Shown: one piece after another, positions 12,809 to 21,163 of the stretch
Numbering within the stretch: position 1 is the stretch's first letter
Layout of the letters: each line of letters opens with the position of its first letter
DNA from: a virus
Length of the DNA stretch: 37,532 bases
Strand: one strand, 5' to 3'
Virus record (IMG/VR): IMGVR_UViG_3300013233_000855
Location: 1-37,532 of that record
The notes under the pieces: model-generated
Seen by the model: only the letters and a program-made list of their open reading frames with translations
The model's database searches: none
Told to the model about the DNA's origin: nothing
Position numbers and translations under genes: made by a program

Positions 12809-13264
12809 ATGGAACGAACCGAGCATTCAACAAGCGTTTTCGACGCAGGCACCCGGCCCGAGGCTCCTGCAAGGCCGGGGCACTTCGCCCCTTCGGACGC
12901 GGCCGGGGTGTTCTCGGCCGAGTTTCTCGACGAGGCGACTTGTCGCGCGTGGGTATTGCGTCGTCTTCACCCGGGCGATCCGCGCTGTCCGTCCTGCGCC
13001 GCGCTCATTGTCGACGCCACGACCTTGCGCAACTTCTGGTCTGGCCGGCGGTGCGTGTGCAAGAGTTGCGGTTCTTTTTTTACTGCGACGAGCGGCACGT
13101 TCTTGCAGGGTGTTCAGCTCGGCTACCGCAAGGTCTTTCTCCTCGCGGTCCTTGCCGACTTTATGGCCGCCGGACTCAACGTCCAGCGCCTGGCCGGCGT
13201 GCTCGGCGTATCACCCGACACGGTCCGCATCTGGATCCAGAAGTTCAAGGCAATAAATGACTGA
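12809..13264 (+). CDS. Transposase-derived zinc-ribbon/HTH protein (IS1595-like N-terminus, no nuclease)
   Basis: A 151-residue protein. After a variable first 35 residues comes a zinc ribbon of the IS1595/ISXO2 transposase N-terminal type: HPGDPRCPSC, then RRCVCKSC, then FFTATSGTFLQG. A helical HTH domain follows (LNVQRLAGVLGVSPDTVRIWIQKF). The DDE nuclease domain that would follow in a transposase is absent, and no inverted repeats flank the gene. It overlaps the helicase start by eight bases, so it is part of the replication operon. It was probably domesticated as a sequence-specific DNA-binding factor, perhaps for origin recognition. Confidence 0.8.
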   Translation: MERTEHSTSVFDAGTRPEAPARPGHFAPSDAAGVFSAEFLDEATCRAWVLRRLHPGDPRCPSCAALIVDATTLRNFWSGRRCVCKSCGSFFTATSGTFLQGVQLGYRKVFLLAVLADFMAAGLNVQRLAGVLGVSPDTVRIWIQKFKAIND

Positions 13265-14858
13265 CGAGCTTGACGAGACAACCGACATCAAGGCGGCCGT
13301 CGAGGCCCGCAAGAAGGCCGAGGCCGAAGAGCACCCGCCCGAGGACGGGGCCGACGGCATCACCCCGCAGTTCGTTCGCGAGTGTTTCGACGCCAGCCGC
13401 CTGGGCGACGGCACGCTCTTTGCCGCGCTCAACCGCGGCCACTACCTCAACAACCTGACCACAAAGGACGGCTGGCATTTTTGGACCGGCCACCACTGGC
13501 GGCTCGACGATCTCAACAAGCGCTACGCGGGCGTGGAGCTGGTTGTGGCCGAGTACGAGAGAGAGATGGAGAGGATAAAAGACGACATCCGCGAGGCATG
13601 GAAGAAGAACGCGAGGGAGCTTGCCGGCCGTCTTGAGAAGCGACGCGCCTCTATCCGCTCCCGCATAAAGAGCCTGCGCGACGACGGCGCGGACAAGTGC
13701 CTGACCTGGGCCACGCGCATCGAGGGCGGCCTGGGCGTGCGCGGTGAAGAGTTCGACCGCGAGCCCCTGTTGCTCGCCTGCAAGAACGGCGTCATCGAGC
13801 TCGAGACCGGGCGTTTCCGCGACGGCCGGCCAGAGGACCTGCTCACAAAGAGCGTGCCTCACGAGTGGCAGGGCATCGACGCCGAGGCCCCCACGTGGGA
13901 GCAGTTCCTCGACGACGTCTTTGCCGGCGACCGCGAGCTCATAGCCTACGTCCAGCGCGTCTTTGGTTACGGCATCACCGGCCTCACGATGGAGCATATC
14001 TTTCTCGTGCTCCTGGGCGAGGGCCGCAACGGCAAGGGCACGCTCGTCGAGACGATCAAGCACGTGCTCGGCGACCCGGCCCGCCCGATCCAGAGCGAGA
14101 TGCTTCTCGACCAGCGCTCGGCGCGTTCGAGCTCCGGGCCTTCGCCCGACATCATGGCGCTAAAGGGCCTGCGCATAGCCTTTGCATCTGAGACCGATGA
14201 AAACCGGCGCTTCTCGCCGGCCAAGGTCAAGTGGCTCTCTGGCGGCGACACGCTCGTCGGCCGCAACCCCAACGACAAGTACGAGACGGTCTTTGAGCCG
14301 ACCCACCTGTTGTGCCTGCTGACCAATCACCTGCCGCACGCCCCTTCAACAGATTTTGCGTTCTGGGCGCGCGTGCACCTGGTGCCGTTCGACCTGCGCT
14401 TTGTCGAATCTCCCACGGCCGAGAACGAGCGCCCCCGGGTCAAGGACCTGCCCGACAAGCTCAAGGCCGAGGCCCCGGGCATCCTCGCGTGGCTCGTGCG
14501 CGGTTGCATCGATTGGCACCAGCGCGGGCTCGACCCGCCGCGCAAGGTCATGGCCGCGACCGAGAAGGCCCGATTGAACGAAGACGTCATCGCCGAGTTC
14601 GTCGAGGCCGCGTGCGTCGAGGACCCGGACGAGCGCATAACCTACGGCGAGGTCTACAAGGCGTTCTGCGCCTGGTACGAGATAAACTACGGCGACCGTT
14701 TTCAGGTTAAGAAGAAAAAGTTCGGCGCTCTGCTCGAGCACCGTTTTCGCAAGGACAAGGTCGGTGGAACGGTGTACTTCTTCGGCCTGCGCACTATGAC
14801 CGAGCTCGAAAAGCTCTCGGCCGAGACGCCCGACGACGACCCGGGGGTAGGATTTTAG
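13257..14858 (+). CDS. SF3 (D5/P4-type) replicative helicase
   Basis: A 533-residue protein; ATG 13257 overlaps the preceding stop. Residues about 150-215 are a D5_N-like region (LACKNGVIELETGRF). The SF3 helicase core follows, with Walker A GEGRNGKGT at 254-262 (K260), then GLRIAFASETDENRRFSPAK and the region LLCLLTNHLPHAP. The C-terminal part (DVIAEFVEAACVEDPDERIT...) is the Pox D5/P4 C-terminal winged domain. It should unwind the phage origin as a hexamer. It lacks a primase or Toprim domain, which is encoded separately at 15133. The last bases of the gene already contain copies of the iteron AGGATTT. Confidence 0.9.
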   Translation: MTDELDETTDIKAAVEARKKAEAEEHPPEDGADGITPQFVRECFDASRLGDGTLFAALNRGHYLNNLTTKDGWHFWTGHHWRLDDLNKRYAGVELVVAEYEREMERIKDDIREAWKKNARELAGRLEKRRASIRSRIKSLRDDGADKCLTWATRIEGGLGVRGEEFDREPLLLACKNGVIELETGRFRDGRPEDLLTKSVPHEWQGIDAEAPTWEQFLDDVFAGDRELIAYVQRVFGYGITGLTMEHIFLVLLGEGRNGKGTLVETIKHVLGDPARPIQSEMLLDQRSARSSSGPSPDIMALKGLRIAFASETDENRRFSPAKVKWLSGGDTLVGRNPNDKYETVFEPTHLLCLLTNHLPHAPSTDFAFWARVHLVPFDLRFVESPTAENERPRVKDLPDKLKAEAPGILAWLVRGCIDWHQRGLDPPRKVMAATEKARLNEDVIAEFVEAACVEDPDERITYGEVYKAFCAWYEINYGDRFQVKKKKFGALLEHRFRKDKVGGTVYFFGLRTMTELEKLSAETPDDDPGVGF

Positions 14859-15114
14859 GATTTACGAAAAACGCGGGAATCTCGTTTATCCTGCAACCAA
14901 CGGCTTGATTTAAAAGGAGAAAACGGGCAAACAGGATTTTAGGACGTCAATTATACAAAGTCCACTCACGGAATAAAGAGGCGCTCTCGTGCGTATAGTA
15001 TACAGGATTTATATCCTGTTATCCTATGTGAGAGAAAAAGAATAAGAAATAAAAGAACTTAAGGCCCGTCCTGCCCAGGATTTACGAATCCACGACCCAG
15101 GACAGCAGGATAAA
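14849..15114. other. Iteron region, candidate origin of replication
   Basis: The motif (C)AGGAT(T/A) occurs repeatedly in both orientations: 14849, 14857, 14886-14893 (inverted), 14932, a perfect dyad ACAGGAT-TTAT-ATCCTGT at 15002-15019, about 15019-15025 (inverted), 15076 and 15106. AGGATTTACGAA is exactly repeated at 14857-14868 and 15077-15088. The stretch is strikingly AT-richer than its neighbours and lies between the helicase and primase genes. Clustered iterons beside an AT-rich segment are the hallmark of a theta origin. Binding by the helicase or the zinc-ribbon/HTH protein is an inference. Confidence 0.75.
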
Positions 15115-15132
15115 CAGACAAGGCCCTTGTAT

Positions 15133-16407
15133 ATGAACACTCTCGACATCGCTACATCTTGTGGTGTGGCCCCGAAGAAGGTGGCCGGGACCAACGGCGG
15201 CGAGTACGCCTCGGCCTGTCCGATCTGCGGCGGGACCGACCGCTTCCGTCTCTGGCCCGCCCAGGGCGAGCACGGCAAGTGGTGGTGCCGCGGCTGTGGC
15301 AAGGGCGGCGACGCCATACAGCTCCTGCGCGACGCCAAAGGCATGGGCTTCAAGGAGGCCTGCGACTACCTCGGCCACACTCCGGCCGCGAGGACCGTCG
15401 GCCGCACGCCCAGGTCCCCGCAGGCTCAAGGCGCCGACTGGAAGGCGAGAGAGACCCACGACCCGGTCGATACCTGGCAGGCGAAGGCCGCGGCCTTTGT
15501 CGAACACGCGCACAAGGCCCTGCTCTCCAACAAAGACCAACTCTCCATACTCGCCGAGCGCGGCATCCGCGAGGAGACGGTCCGGCGTTTCCGCCTTGGA
15601 TGGAACCCGAAGGACCTCTGGCGAGCCAGAAAGACCTGGGGGCTCGAGGAAGGAAAGAAGCTCTACTTCCCTGCCGGCCTCGTCATCCCGCATATCGTGG
15701 ACGCTGAAGTCCTGCGCATCCGCTTCCGTCGCGCAGAGCTCAAGAGACCCGGCGACGCTCGCTACATCGTCCTGGCCGGCTCGAACATGGCCGCCATGGT
15801 CATCCCACCTGTACCCTCTCCGCGGGGGGAGAGGGCACAGGTCGTCGTCGAGAGCGAGCTCGACGCCCTGCTGATCGCGCAGGACGCGGGGGACCTCGTC
15901 GGGGTAGTGAGCCTGGGCAACAGCACGGCCCGGCCGGACCGTGCGGCCCGTGAGGTCCTCGACCGCGCGGCGTGCATCCTCGTTGCGCTCGACTCGGACC
16001 CGGCCGGGGCAAAGGCGTGGACCTGGTGGACGACCCACTTCACTCAAGCCGACCGCTGGCCCGTGCCCCGGGGAAAAGACCCGGGCGAGTACCACAAGGC
16101 CGGTGGCAACATCCGCGAGTGGATCCTCGCCGGCCTGCCGCCGGGCCTCAAACCACAACCCGCCCGTCTAACAGAGGAGGCCCCGGGTCCTTGCCCGGGG
16201 CAGGCTCCAGCGACGCAATCCCCCGACGACGAGCTCACCCCCTACGTCAAAAGAGCGGACAAGTGCCCGTCCTGCGGCAAACGCCTCACAATCTACGAGC
16301 CGGCCGAGAGGCCTGCAGGCCCGGTCTCCTGCTTCGCCTGCCTGCCCGAGCCCGAGCCACCGCCCAAGCCTCAGCTCCGGCAACCGGCTCTGATTCAGGG
16401 GCCGTAA
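15133..16407 (+). CDS. DnaG-type primase with CHC2 zinc finger and Toprim domain
   Basis: A 424-residue protein from ATG 15133 (TTG 15127 is an alternative; only a weak AAGG precedes). Residues about 20-75 are a CHC2-type zinc finger: CPICGGTDRF, then WWCRGCGKGGDAIQLLRDAKG. A helical linker (ERGIREETVRRFRLGW) leads to a Toprim domain: VVVESELDALLIAQDAG with the catalytic Glu, and CILVALDSDPAGAKAW with the DxD. A C-terminal zinc knuckle (CPSCGKRL...CFAC) and a Pro-rich tail follow. It synthesises RNA primers. In P4-type phages primase and helicase are one protein; here they are split and in reversed order. Confidence 0.9.
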   Translation: MNTLDIATSCGVAPKKVAGTNGGEYASACPICGGTDRFRLWPAQGEHGKWWCRGCGKGGDAIQLLRDAKGMGFKEACDYLGHTPAARTVGRTPRSPQAQGADWKARETHDPVDTWQAKAAAFVEHAHKALLSNKDQLSILAERGIREETVRRFRLGWNPKDLWRARKTWGLEEGKKLYFPAGLVIPHIVDAEVLRIRFRRAELKRPGDARYIVLAGSNMAAMVIPPVPSPRGERAQVVVESELDALLIAQDAGDLVGVVSLGNSTARPDRAAREVLDRAACILVALDSDPAGAKAWTWWTTHFTQADRWPVPRGKDPGEYHKAGGNIREWILAGLPPGLKPQPARLTEEAPGPCPGQAPATQSPDDELTPYVKRADKCPSCGKRLTIYEPAERPAGPVSCFACLPEPEPPPKPQLRQPALIQGP

Positions 16408-16416
16408 AGCTGGCTG

Positions 16417-16483
16417 TAAATCAAAAACCAGATCAAACCCGGGCAGATAACTACCCGGAAACCCTTTAAAAACCTTTGATTTA
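16417..16483 (+). other. Nested inverted repeats ahead of methyltransferase
   Basis: TAAATCAAA (16417-16425) pairs with TTTGATTTA (16475-16483), and CCGGG (16439-16443) pairs with CCCGG (16454-16458) inside. The outer arm ends six bases before ATG 16489, which has no clear ribosome site. The structure may control translation of the methyltransferase. Confidence 0.5.
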
Positions 16484-16488
16484 AAACC

Positions 16489-17856
16489 ATGACAAAGCGA
16501 GGAAAAAAACAGACCATGAAACTCTCCGACCTGAAACCCGCCGAGTACAACCCGCGCAAGATGTCGCGCAAGCAACTCGAGAGGCTCCGCAAGTCCCTCG
16601 ACGAGTTCGGCGACCTCTCCGGCATCATCTACAACCGGCGCACGGGCAACCTTATCGGTGGGCACCAACGGGTCAAGGCCCTACCTCTCCATGCCGAGAT
16701 ATTGTGCGACCGGCTCGCCGGTCCCTCCAGGGCCGGCACGGTCTCGACCGGCGTCGTAACGGTCGAAGGCGAGACCTACTCCTACCGGGAGGTCGACTGG
16801 CCCGTAGAGCGTGAGAAGCTCGCCAACATCGCGGCGAACAAGCACACAGGCGAATGGGACGACGAGAAGCTGACTGAGATAATGGAGGAGCTCTCGGCCC
16901 TGCCGGACTTCGACCTTGACCTCACGGGCTTTACCGACCGGGAACTGGAGGCGCTACTTGATACGGTCATAGAGGACGACTTCGACGCGGAGAAGGAGTA
17001 CGGGAAGATAGTCGAGCCCCGCACCCGCCGCGGCGACGTCTACCAGCTCGGCCCGCATCGTCTCATGTGCGGCGACAGCAGGGCCGCGGCCGACGCCGCG
17101 GTACTGATGGGCGGAGAGAAGGCACGGCTCGTCTTCACCGACCCGCCCTACAACGTGGACTACAAAAGCCCGTCCAGCCTGAGTTACGACTCGAAGAAGT
17201 ACGGCGGCTCGGGCGGCAAGATATTCAACGACAATCTGAGCGACGACGAGTGCGTGAAGCTCTACACCGAGGTCCTCAGGAACCTCTACACTCACACCAT
17301 GGACGACGCGGCCATCTACTGGTGGTTCGCCTCCCGGAACCACCATCTGAACCACGCCGCCTTCGCGGCCGCGCGGTGGCACATGAGCCAGGTCATCATC
17401 TGGCTCAAGAACTCGATGATATTCGCGCGCGGCCAGGACTACCACAGGCAGTACGAACCCTGCATGGTGGGCTGGAAGAAGGGGAAGAGGCACTATACGA
17501 GCAGGCACATAAGGAACTACAAGGACGTCTTCAACCTGGACTTCGACGACTTCGTCGAGATGCTCGACGTCTGGTACGAGCGGAGGGACGCGACCACCGG
17601 ATACATGCACCCCACGCAGAAGCCCGTGAGGCTCGCCGAGCGGGCGCTCAAGAAGAACAGCGAGCCGGGCGACGTCGTTCTCGACCTCTTCGGTGGGTCG
17701 GGGTCCACCCTCATTGCGTGCGATCAGATGAGCCGGAGGGCGTGCCTCATGGAGCTCGACCCGAAGTACTGCGACGTCATCGTCACCAGGTACGTCAAAT
17801 TCACAGGCAACAAACAGATCGTCTTCAACGGGAAGAAGAAAAACTGGAGAATTTAA
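16489..17856 (+). CDS. ParB-domain fused to N4/N6 DNA methyltransferase
   Basis: A 455-residue protein. Residues about 10-120 form a ParB-like nuclease domain (LSDLKPAEYNPRKMSRKQ, then NLIGGHQRVKA). The rest is an amino-methyltransferase with catalytic motif DPPY at 218-221 followed later by the AdoMet motif FGGSGS at 401-406, the beta-class order. HPTQKPVRLAERAL is the usual flanking motif. It should methylate exocyclic N6-adenine or N4-cytosine on phage DNA. A second ATG at 16516 is possible. There is no restriction partner, so it is an orphan methylase, probably protective or regulatory. Confidence 0.92.
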   Translation: MTKRGKKQTMKLSDLKPAEYNPRKMSRKQLERLRKSLDEFGDLSGIIYNRRTGNLIGGHQRVKALPLHAEILCDRLAGPSRAGTVSTGVVTVEGETYSYREVDWPVEREKLANIAANKHTGEWDDEKLTEIMEELSALPDFDLDLTGFTDRELEALLDTVIEDDFDAEKEYGKIVEPRTRRGDVYQLGPHRLMCGDSRAAADAAVLMGGEKARLVFTDPPYNVDYKSPSSLSYDSKKYGGSGGKIFNDNLSDDECVKLYTEVLRNLYTHTMDDAAIYWWFASRNHHLNHAAFAAARWHMSQVIIWLKNSMIFARGQDYHRQYEPCMVGWKKGKRHYTSRHIRNYKDVFNLDFDDFVEMLDVWYERRDATTGYMHPTQKPVRLAERALKKNSEPGDVVLDLFGGSGSTLIACDQMSRRACLMELDPKYCDVIVTRYVKFTGNKQIVFNGKKKNWRI

Positions 17857-17895
17857 AAACAGCGGACAGCAGTCAAGGAGCACAACCTCCCCAAC

Positions 17896-17949
17896 CCTGC
17901 GCGGCAACGCAGGACGGACGGACCGCTACTGCCCGCACCCCGGCCGGGG
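17896..17949. other. Candidate packaging (cos) region upstream of terminase
   Basis: The 140-base gap before the small terminase has the dyad CCTGCG/CGCAGG (17896-17913), GGAC repeats around 17911-17922 and the perfect palindrome CCCCGGCCGGGG (17938-17949). GpA-type terminases cut at cos sites, which in lambda lie just upstream of the small-subunit gene. Position and a GC-rich dyad fit, but the cut site cannot be read from sequence alone. Confidence 0.4.
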
Positions 17950-17959
17950 CGGGTACATA

Positions 17960-17986
17960 GTAGCAGGGCTGTCCGGTAAAATCAAC
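17960..17986 (+). repeat. 27-base imperfect repeat, late copy (partner at 5861-5887)
   Basis: It begins GTAGCAG and ends TAAAATCAAC like the early copy, with identical spacing. It ends ten bases before the GTG start of the small terminase and therefore lies in its leader. Confidence 0.55.
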
Positions 17987-17996
17987 GGGGAGCACT

Positions 17997-18863
17997 GTGA
18001 TTGACATAGCCGCAAAGGTCGAGGGCCTGCTCGAAAAAGAGGATGCGCTTCTGGCGCGCGCCGTTGCCCAGACGATGAAGAGGTACCATGACGATCCGTC
18101 CGCAAAGAACCTGCGTGACATGGAGGCCGCACAAAAGGCGATGAAAAAAGCACAAGCCCAAAAACCCCCGAAGCCCAACGCGCACGAGAAGGCCCTGGCC
18201 TCTGCGCATCGCCGTGCGCTCGCGGCCGTAAAGAAGAGGGCGTCGGTCGAGAATATCAAGGCGGTTGAGGCGGCCGAGCGCGCTCTCTCCGACTACCGCG
18301 CGCGCCGGGCCGCCGCGGCCGGGGCCCCGGAGCGCCGCTTCAAGACCCTCAAGGAGGTCCTCTCGTACCTCAAGGACGAGGGCTGGAAGGTCGAGAAGTC
18401 GAAGCTCTATGCCGACAAGAACAAGATAGACCGGCAGAAGGACGGCTCGTACCTCGCCGCCGACGTGGACCGCTACGCGAAGCTCTGCCTCTCGCGCCTC
18501 GACGGCTCGGACGAAACGCCGGTGGACGCGGCCGAGAAGCTCAAGTGGGAGATAGAGTTCAACAAGCAGCGGGCCAAGAAGCTCGAACTCGAAAACGAGG
18601 TGGAGAAGGGGCGCTGGCTGCTCAGAAGCGAGGTCTCGCAGATGTTCGCGGCCAGGGCCGCGCTGCTCAAGGACGCCGTGGGCCCGGCCTTCATCCACCC
18701 GCGCGTGGCCGACGTGATAGAGCTCGTCGGCGGCGACCAGGCGAAGGCGCCGGAGCTCATAGCCTGGTGGCTCAGGGAGGTCGAGAAGCACATGGACCAA
18801 TACAGCCGGCCGCTCGAGTTCGCGGTGCCGGCGCAGACCAAAGGAGAGGAGGATACGAGGTGA
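17997..18863 (+). CDS. terS: Terminase small subunit (Nu1-like)
   Basis: A 288-residue protein from GTG 17997 (CGGGGAG upstream). The first 110 residues are Ala/Lys-rich helix with coiled-coil character. About 112-165 is an Nu1-like winged HTH (LKEVLSYLKDEGWKVEKSKLYADK, then GSYLAADVDRYA). The remaining helical part (EIEFNKQRAKKLELENEVEKGR) is the oligomerisation and TerL-contact region. It should recognise the packaging site and recruit the large subunit. It is longer than lambda Nu1 (181 residues) because of the N-terminal extension. It is two genes upstream of the large subunit. Confidence 0.8.
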   Translation: MIDIAAKVEGLLEKEDALLARAVAQTMKRYHDDPSAKNLRDMEAAQKAMKKAQAQKPPKPNAHEKALASAHRRALAAVKKRASVENIKAVEAAERALSDYRARRAAAAGAPERRFKTLKEVLSYLKDEGWKVEKSKLYADKNKIDRQKDGSYLAADVDRYAKLCLSRLDGSDETPVDAAEKLKWEIEFNKQRAKKLELENEVEKGRWLLRSEVSQMFAARAALLKDAVGPAFIHPRVADVIELVGGDQAKAPELIAWWLREVEKHMDQYSRPLEFAVPAQTKGEEDTR

Positions 18864-19018
18864 GAAAGATGCTGATCGGGACAATAACTGTCGTACTGAC
18901 TGTCGCGGCGACCTACGGTGCCTACTGGATTGCCAAGACCGTGAGCTATAAAGTCTTCTACAAAGACATGGTAAGGGAAACCATTCACGAGATGGTAAAG
19001 AAAAGCGCACTAAGATGA
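18860..19018 (+). CDS. Tiny membrane protein between terminase genes
   Basis: A 52-residue protein from GTG 18860, overlapping the small-terminase stop (ATG 18869 is an alternative). One TM segment is seen at about 4-24 (MLIGTITVVLTVAATYGAYWIA), followed by a charged helix (YKDMVRETIHEMVKKS). It overlaps the large-terminase start by four bases. A membrane peptide between terminase subunits is unusual. No function is assigned. Confidence 0.65.
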   Translation: MRKMLIGTITVVLTVAATYGAYWIAKTVSYKVFYKDMVRETIHEMVKKSALR

Positions 19019-20949
19019 ACACCGCCGAGCAGACATCCATGTTCACCACGGTCCGTTTCTTTCCGGAAGAGCGCGAGGTCTTCAGGAAGAAGGCGCGCCT
19101 CAGGGCCTCCGAGTGGGCCGAGGCTCGGCGCTGGGTAACCATGGGGGCGCACGTGGGCCCGTGGCGGAACGACATCTCGCCGCATCTGGTCTTCATCATG
19201 GACACCTTCGACCTGCCCCACGTGCGCGAGGGCGTCATCTGCGGCTCGCCGCAGACCGGAAAGACCGAGACGCCCTACAACCTGTTCGGGAAAGCGAAGG
19301 AGTACGACCCGTCGACCATGATGGCGATAATGCCGTCCCAGGCCAAGGCGCGCGCCGTCGCCGAGGACCGGCTGATACCCATGATCAGGCAGAGCCCGGG
19401 CCTCAGGCACCTCGTCTCCGACAACCCGGACGACACGGCCAAGCAGCGGGTGAAGCTCCGTAACGGCGCCATCCTGTACATGGCCTGGGCCAACTCGGCC
19501 GACGCGCTCGCCGGCTGGCCGATAAAATACCTGCTCTTCGACGAGTGCGACAAGTACCCTCCCACTGTTGGCAAGGAGACCGACCCGATAACCCTCGGTG
19601 AGAAACGCGTGAGGACGTTCCCGCACACACACAAGATATTCAAGGTCTCTACGCCGACGCGCGAGGATGGCCCGATATGGCAGGCCCTAAAACGCTGCGA
19701 CGTGGAGTACCACTACTTCGCCCGCTGTCCGTCGTGCGGCGAGGAGCAGGCCTTCAAGCTCGACCAGCTCAGGTTCGACGAGAAGGCCGCGCCCGAAACC
19801 ATACGCCGCGAGCACTCGGCCCGCTACGAGTGCGAGGAGTGCGGCGAGCTCTGGACCGACAGGGCGCGCGACCGCGCCGTGCGCGCCGGCCGATGGAAGA
19901 GGGTGCGCGGCAAGGACATCCTTCGCCCCAGGGCCGTGGGCTTCCACCTGCCGAGCTGGGTATCGAGCGACGTCTCGCTCTCCGAGATAGCCGCGGCCTG
20001 GGTGGTGGCGAAGAAGAACAAGGTCAAGCTCATCGACTTCTACAACGACTACCTGGCCGAGCCCTACATCGAGAGCGAGGAAGGCGAGAGCGTGGACTAC
20101 GAGGTCCTCTATGAACGCCGCTACAACTACGCCCCCGAGGACGCGGATTGGCAGGTGCCCATGGCCGCGTGCGTGCTCACGGCCGCCGCCGACATACAGA
20201 AGAACCGCATCGAGGCCGAGGTCGTGGCCTGGGGGCCGGGTCTCGAGTCCTGGGGCATAGAGCACCGCGTTTTTCCTGGCGACACTTCTTCTAAGGACAA
20301 CCCGGTGTGGAAGGACTTTGACGCATGGAGGCGGGGGAACGAGTGGACGCACGAGAGCGGCGTGCGCCTGAGGATCGTCACCTGCGGGATAGATTCCGGA
20401 TACCGCGCCCCGGAGGTGTATCGTTACGTGCGGGGTAAACAGGGGGCCCGGGTCTACGCGACGAAGGGGTCGAGCGCCAGGGGCAAGCCGCTCCTCTCGA
20501 TTCCTTCGGCGAAGGCCGCGAAGAAGGCGCTGAAGGACCGCTACCGCGTAGTGCTCATAACCATCGGGACCGAGGCCGCCAAGGATATGATCCACGAGTG
20601 GCTGCAACTGAAAGAGCCAGGGCCCGGGTACATGCACTATCACAAGGGTTACGGCCTCGACTATTTCAGGCAGTTGACGGCCGAGCACGCGATAACTAAG
20701 TACGACGCCAGGGGCCGCCCCTACCGCGTGTGGGAGCCGAAGCACCGTGACTCACGCAACGAGGCCCTCGACCTGCGCGTCGGGAACTACGCCATGGTCG
20801 AGCTCCTGAACCCGAATTTCGAGGTCCTCGCCGAGGGCCTCAGGAGACAGGCAGTGGAGAGAAAGGAGGCGCAGAAGGATGAAAAGGACGACAGGGCTGG
20901 GCGACGCGATAAGCCGCGCCGCAGAAAGGGATTTGTGCATGACTGGTAA
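19015..20949 (+). CDS. terL: Terminase large subunit, GpA family
   Basis: A 644-residue packaging motor and nuclease. The ATPase has Walker A GSPQTGKT at 77-84 (K83) and Walker B LLFDECD with D176-E177. A zinc ribbon (RCPSCGEEQ...YECEECGELW, about 238-280) interrupts the chain, as in lambda gpA relatives. The C-terminal nuclease region starts at TAAADIQKNRIEAEVVAWGPG. It docks on the portal and cuts at cos-type ends. A helical Lys/Arg tail (RRDKPRRRKGFVH) ends it. The length is typical of the family, and the order TerS-TerL-connector-portal-protease-capsid is lambda-like. Confidence 0.95.
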   Translation: MNTAEQTSMFTTVRFFPEEREVFRKKARLRASEWAEARRWVTMGAHVGPWRNDISPHLVFIMDTFDLPHVREGVICGSPQTGKTETPYNLFGKAKEYDPSTMMAIMPSQAKARAVAEDRLIPMIRQSPGLRHLVSDNPDDTAKQRVKLRNGAILYMAWANSADALAGWPIKYLLFDECDKYPPTVGKETDPITLGEKRVRTFPHTHKIFKVSTPTREDGPIWQALKRCDVEYHYFARCPSCGEEQAFKLDQLRFDEKAAPETIRREHSARYECEECGELWTDRARDRAVRAGRWKRVRGKDILRPRAVGFHLPSWVSSDVSLSEIAAAWVVAKKNKVKLIDFYNDYLAEPYIESEEGESVDYEVLYERRYNYAPEDADWQVPMAACVLTAAADIQKNRIEAEVVAWGPGLESWGIEHRVFPGDTSSKDNPVWKDFDAWRRGNEWTHESGVRLRIVTCGIDSGYRAPEVYRYVRGKQGARVYATKGSSARGKPLLSIPSAKAAKKALKDRYRVVLITIGTEAAKDMIHEWLQLKEPGPGYMHYHKGYGLDYFRQLTAEHAITKYDARGRPYRVWEPKHRDSRNEALDLRVGNYAMVELLNPNFEVLAEGLRRQAVERKEAQKDEKDDRAGRRDKPRRRKGFVHDW

Positions 20950-21163
20950 CTGGCGCGACAAGGAGTTGCTCCGCTTCGACGAGGTGATGAAGATCCTCAA
21001 CGTGAAGAGCAGGGACCCCATCTATAACCTGCTCCGCGACGGCAAGCTCCTGGCCCATCACCCCGCCGGTGCCCCCGGGACCAAGGGGGTGCGGATACTG
21101 ACATCCTCTCTCAAGAGATTCCTCGAAGAGGGCGTCGTGCCGCCGGAGAAGTGGACCGAGTAA
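20939..21163 (+). CDS. Small HTH (MerR/excisionase-fold) protein after terminase
   Basis: A 74-residue protein from ATG 20939 (AAAGGGA upstream; ATG 20879 would add 20 residues inside terL). It has the small winged-helix pattern LLRFDEVMKILNVKSRDPIYNLLRDGKLLAHH and GVRILTSSLKRFLEEGV. Such proteins are usually excisionases or DNA-binding regulators. Its place after terL, overlapping its end, suggests a packaging or late-gene regulatory role. The next gap (21164-21250) contains CGTCGGAATG twice in tandem. Confidence 0.7.
   Translation: MTGNWRDKELLRFDEVMKILNVKSRDPIYNLLRDGKLLAHHPAGAPGTKGVRILTSSLKRFLEEGVVPPEKWTE

Noticed and set aside
12809-13264. Active IS1595-type insertion sequence
   Set aside because: No DDE nuclease, no inverted ends or target duplication, and the gene is overlapped with the helicase gene.
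14849-15114. CRISPR array
   Set aside because: Repeats are only 6-12 bases, occur in both orientations and have irregular spacing, so they are iterons and not CRISPR repeats.
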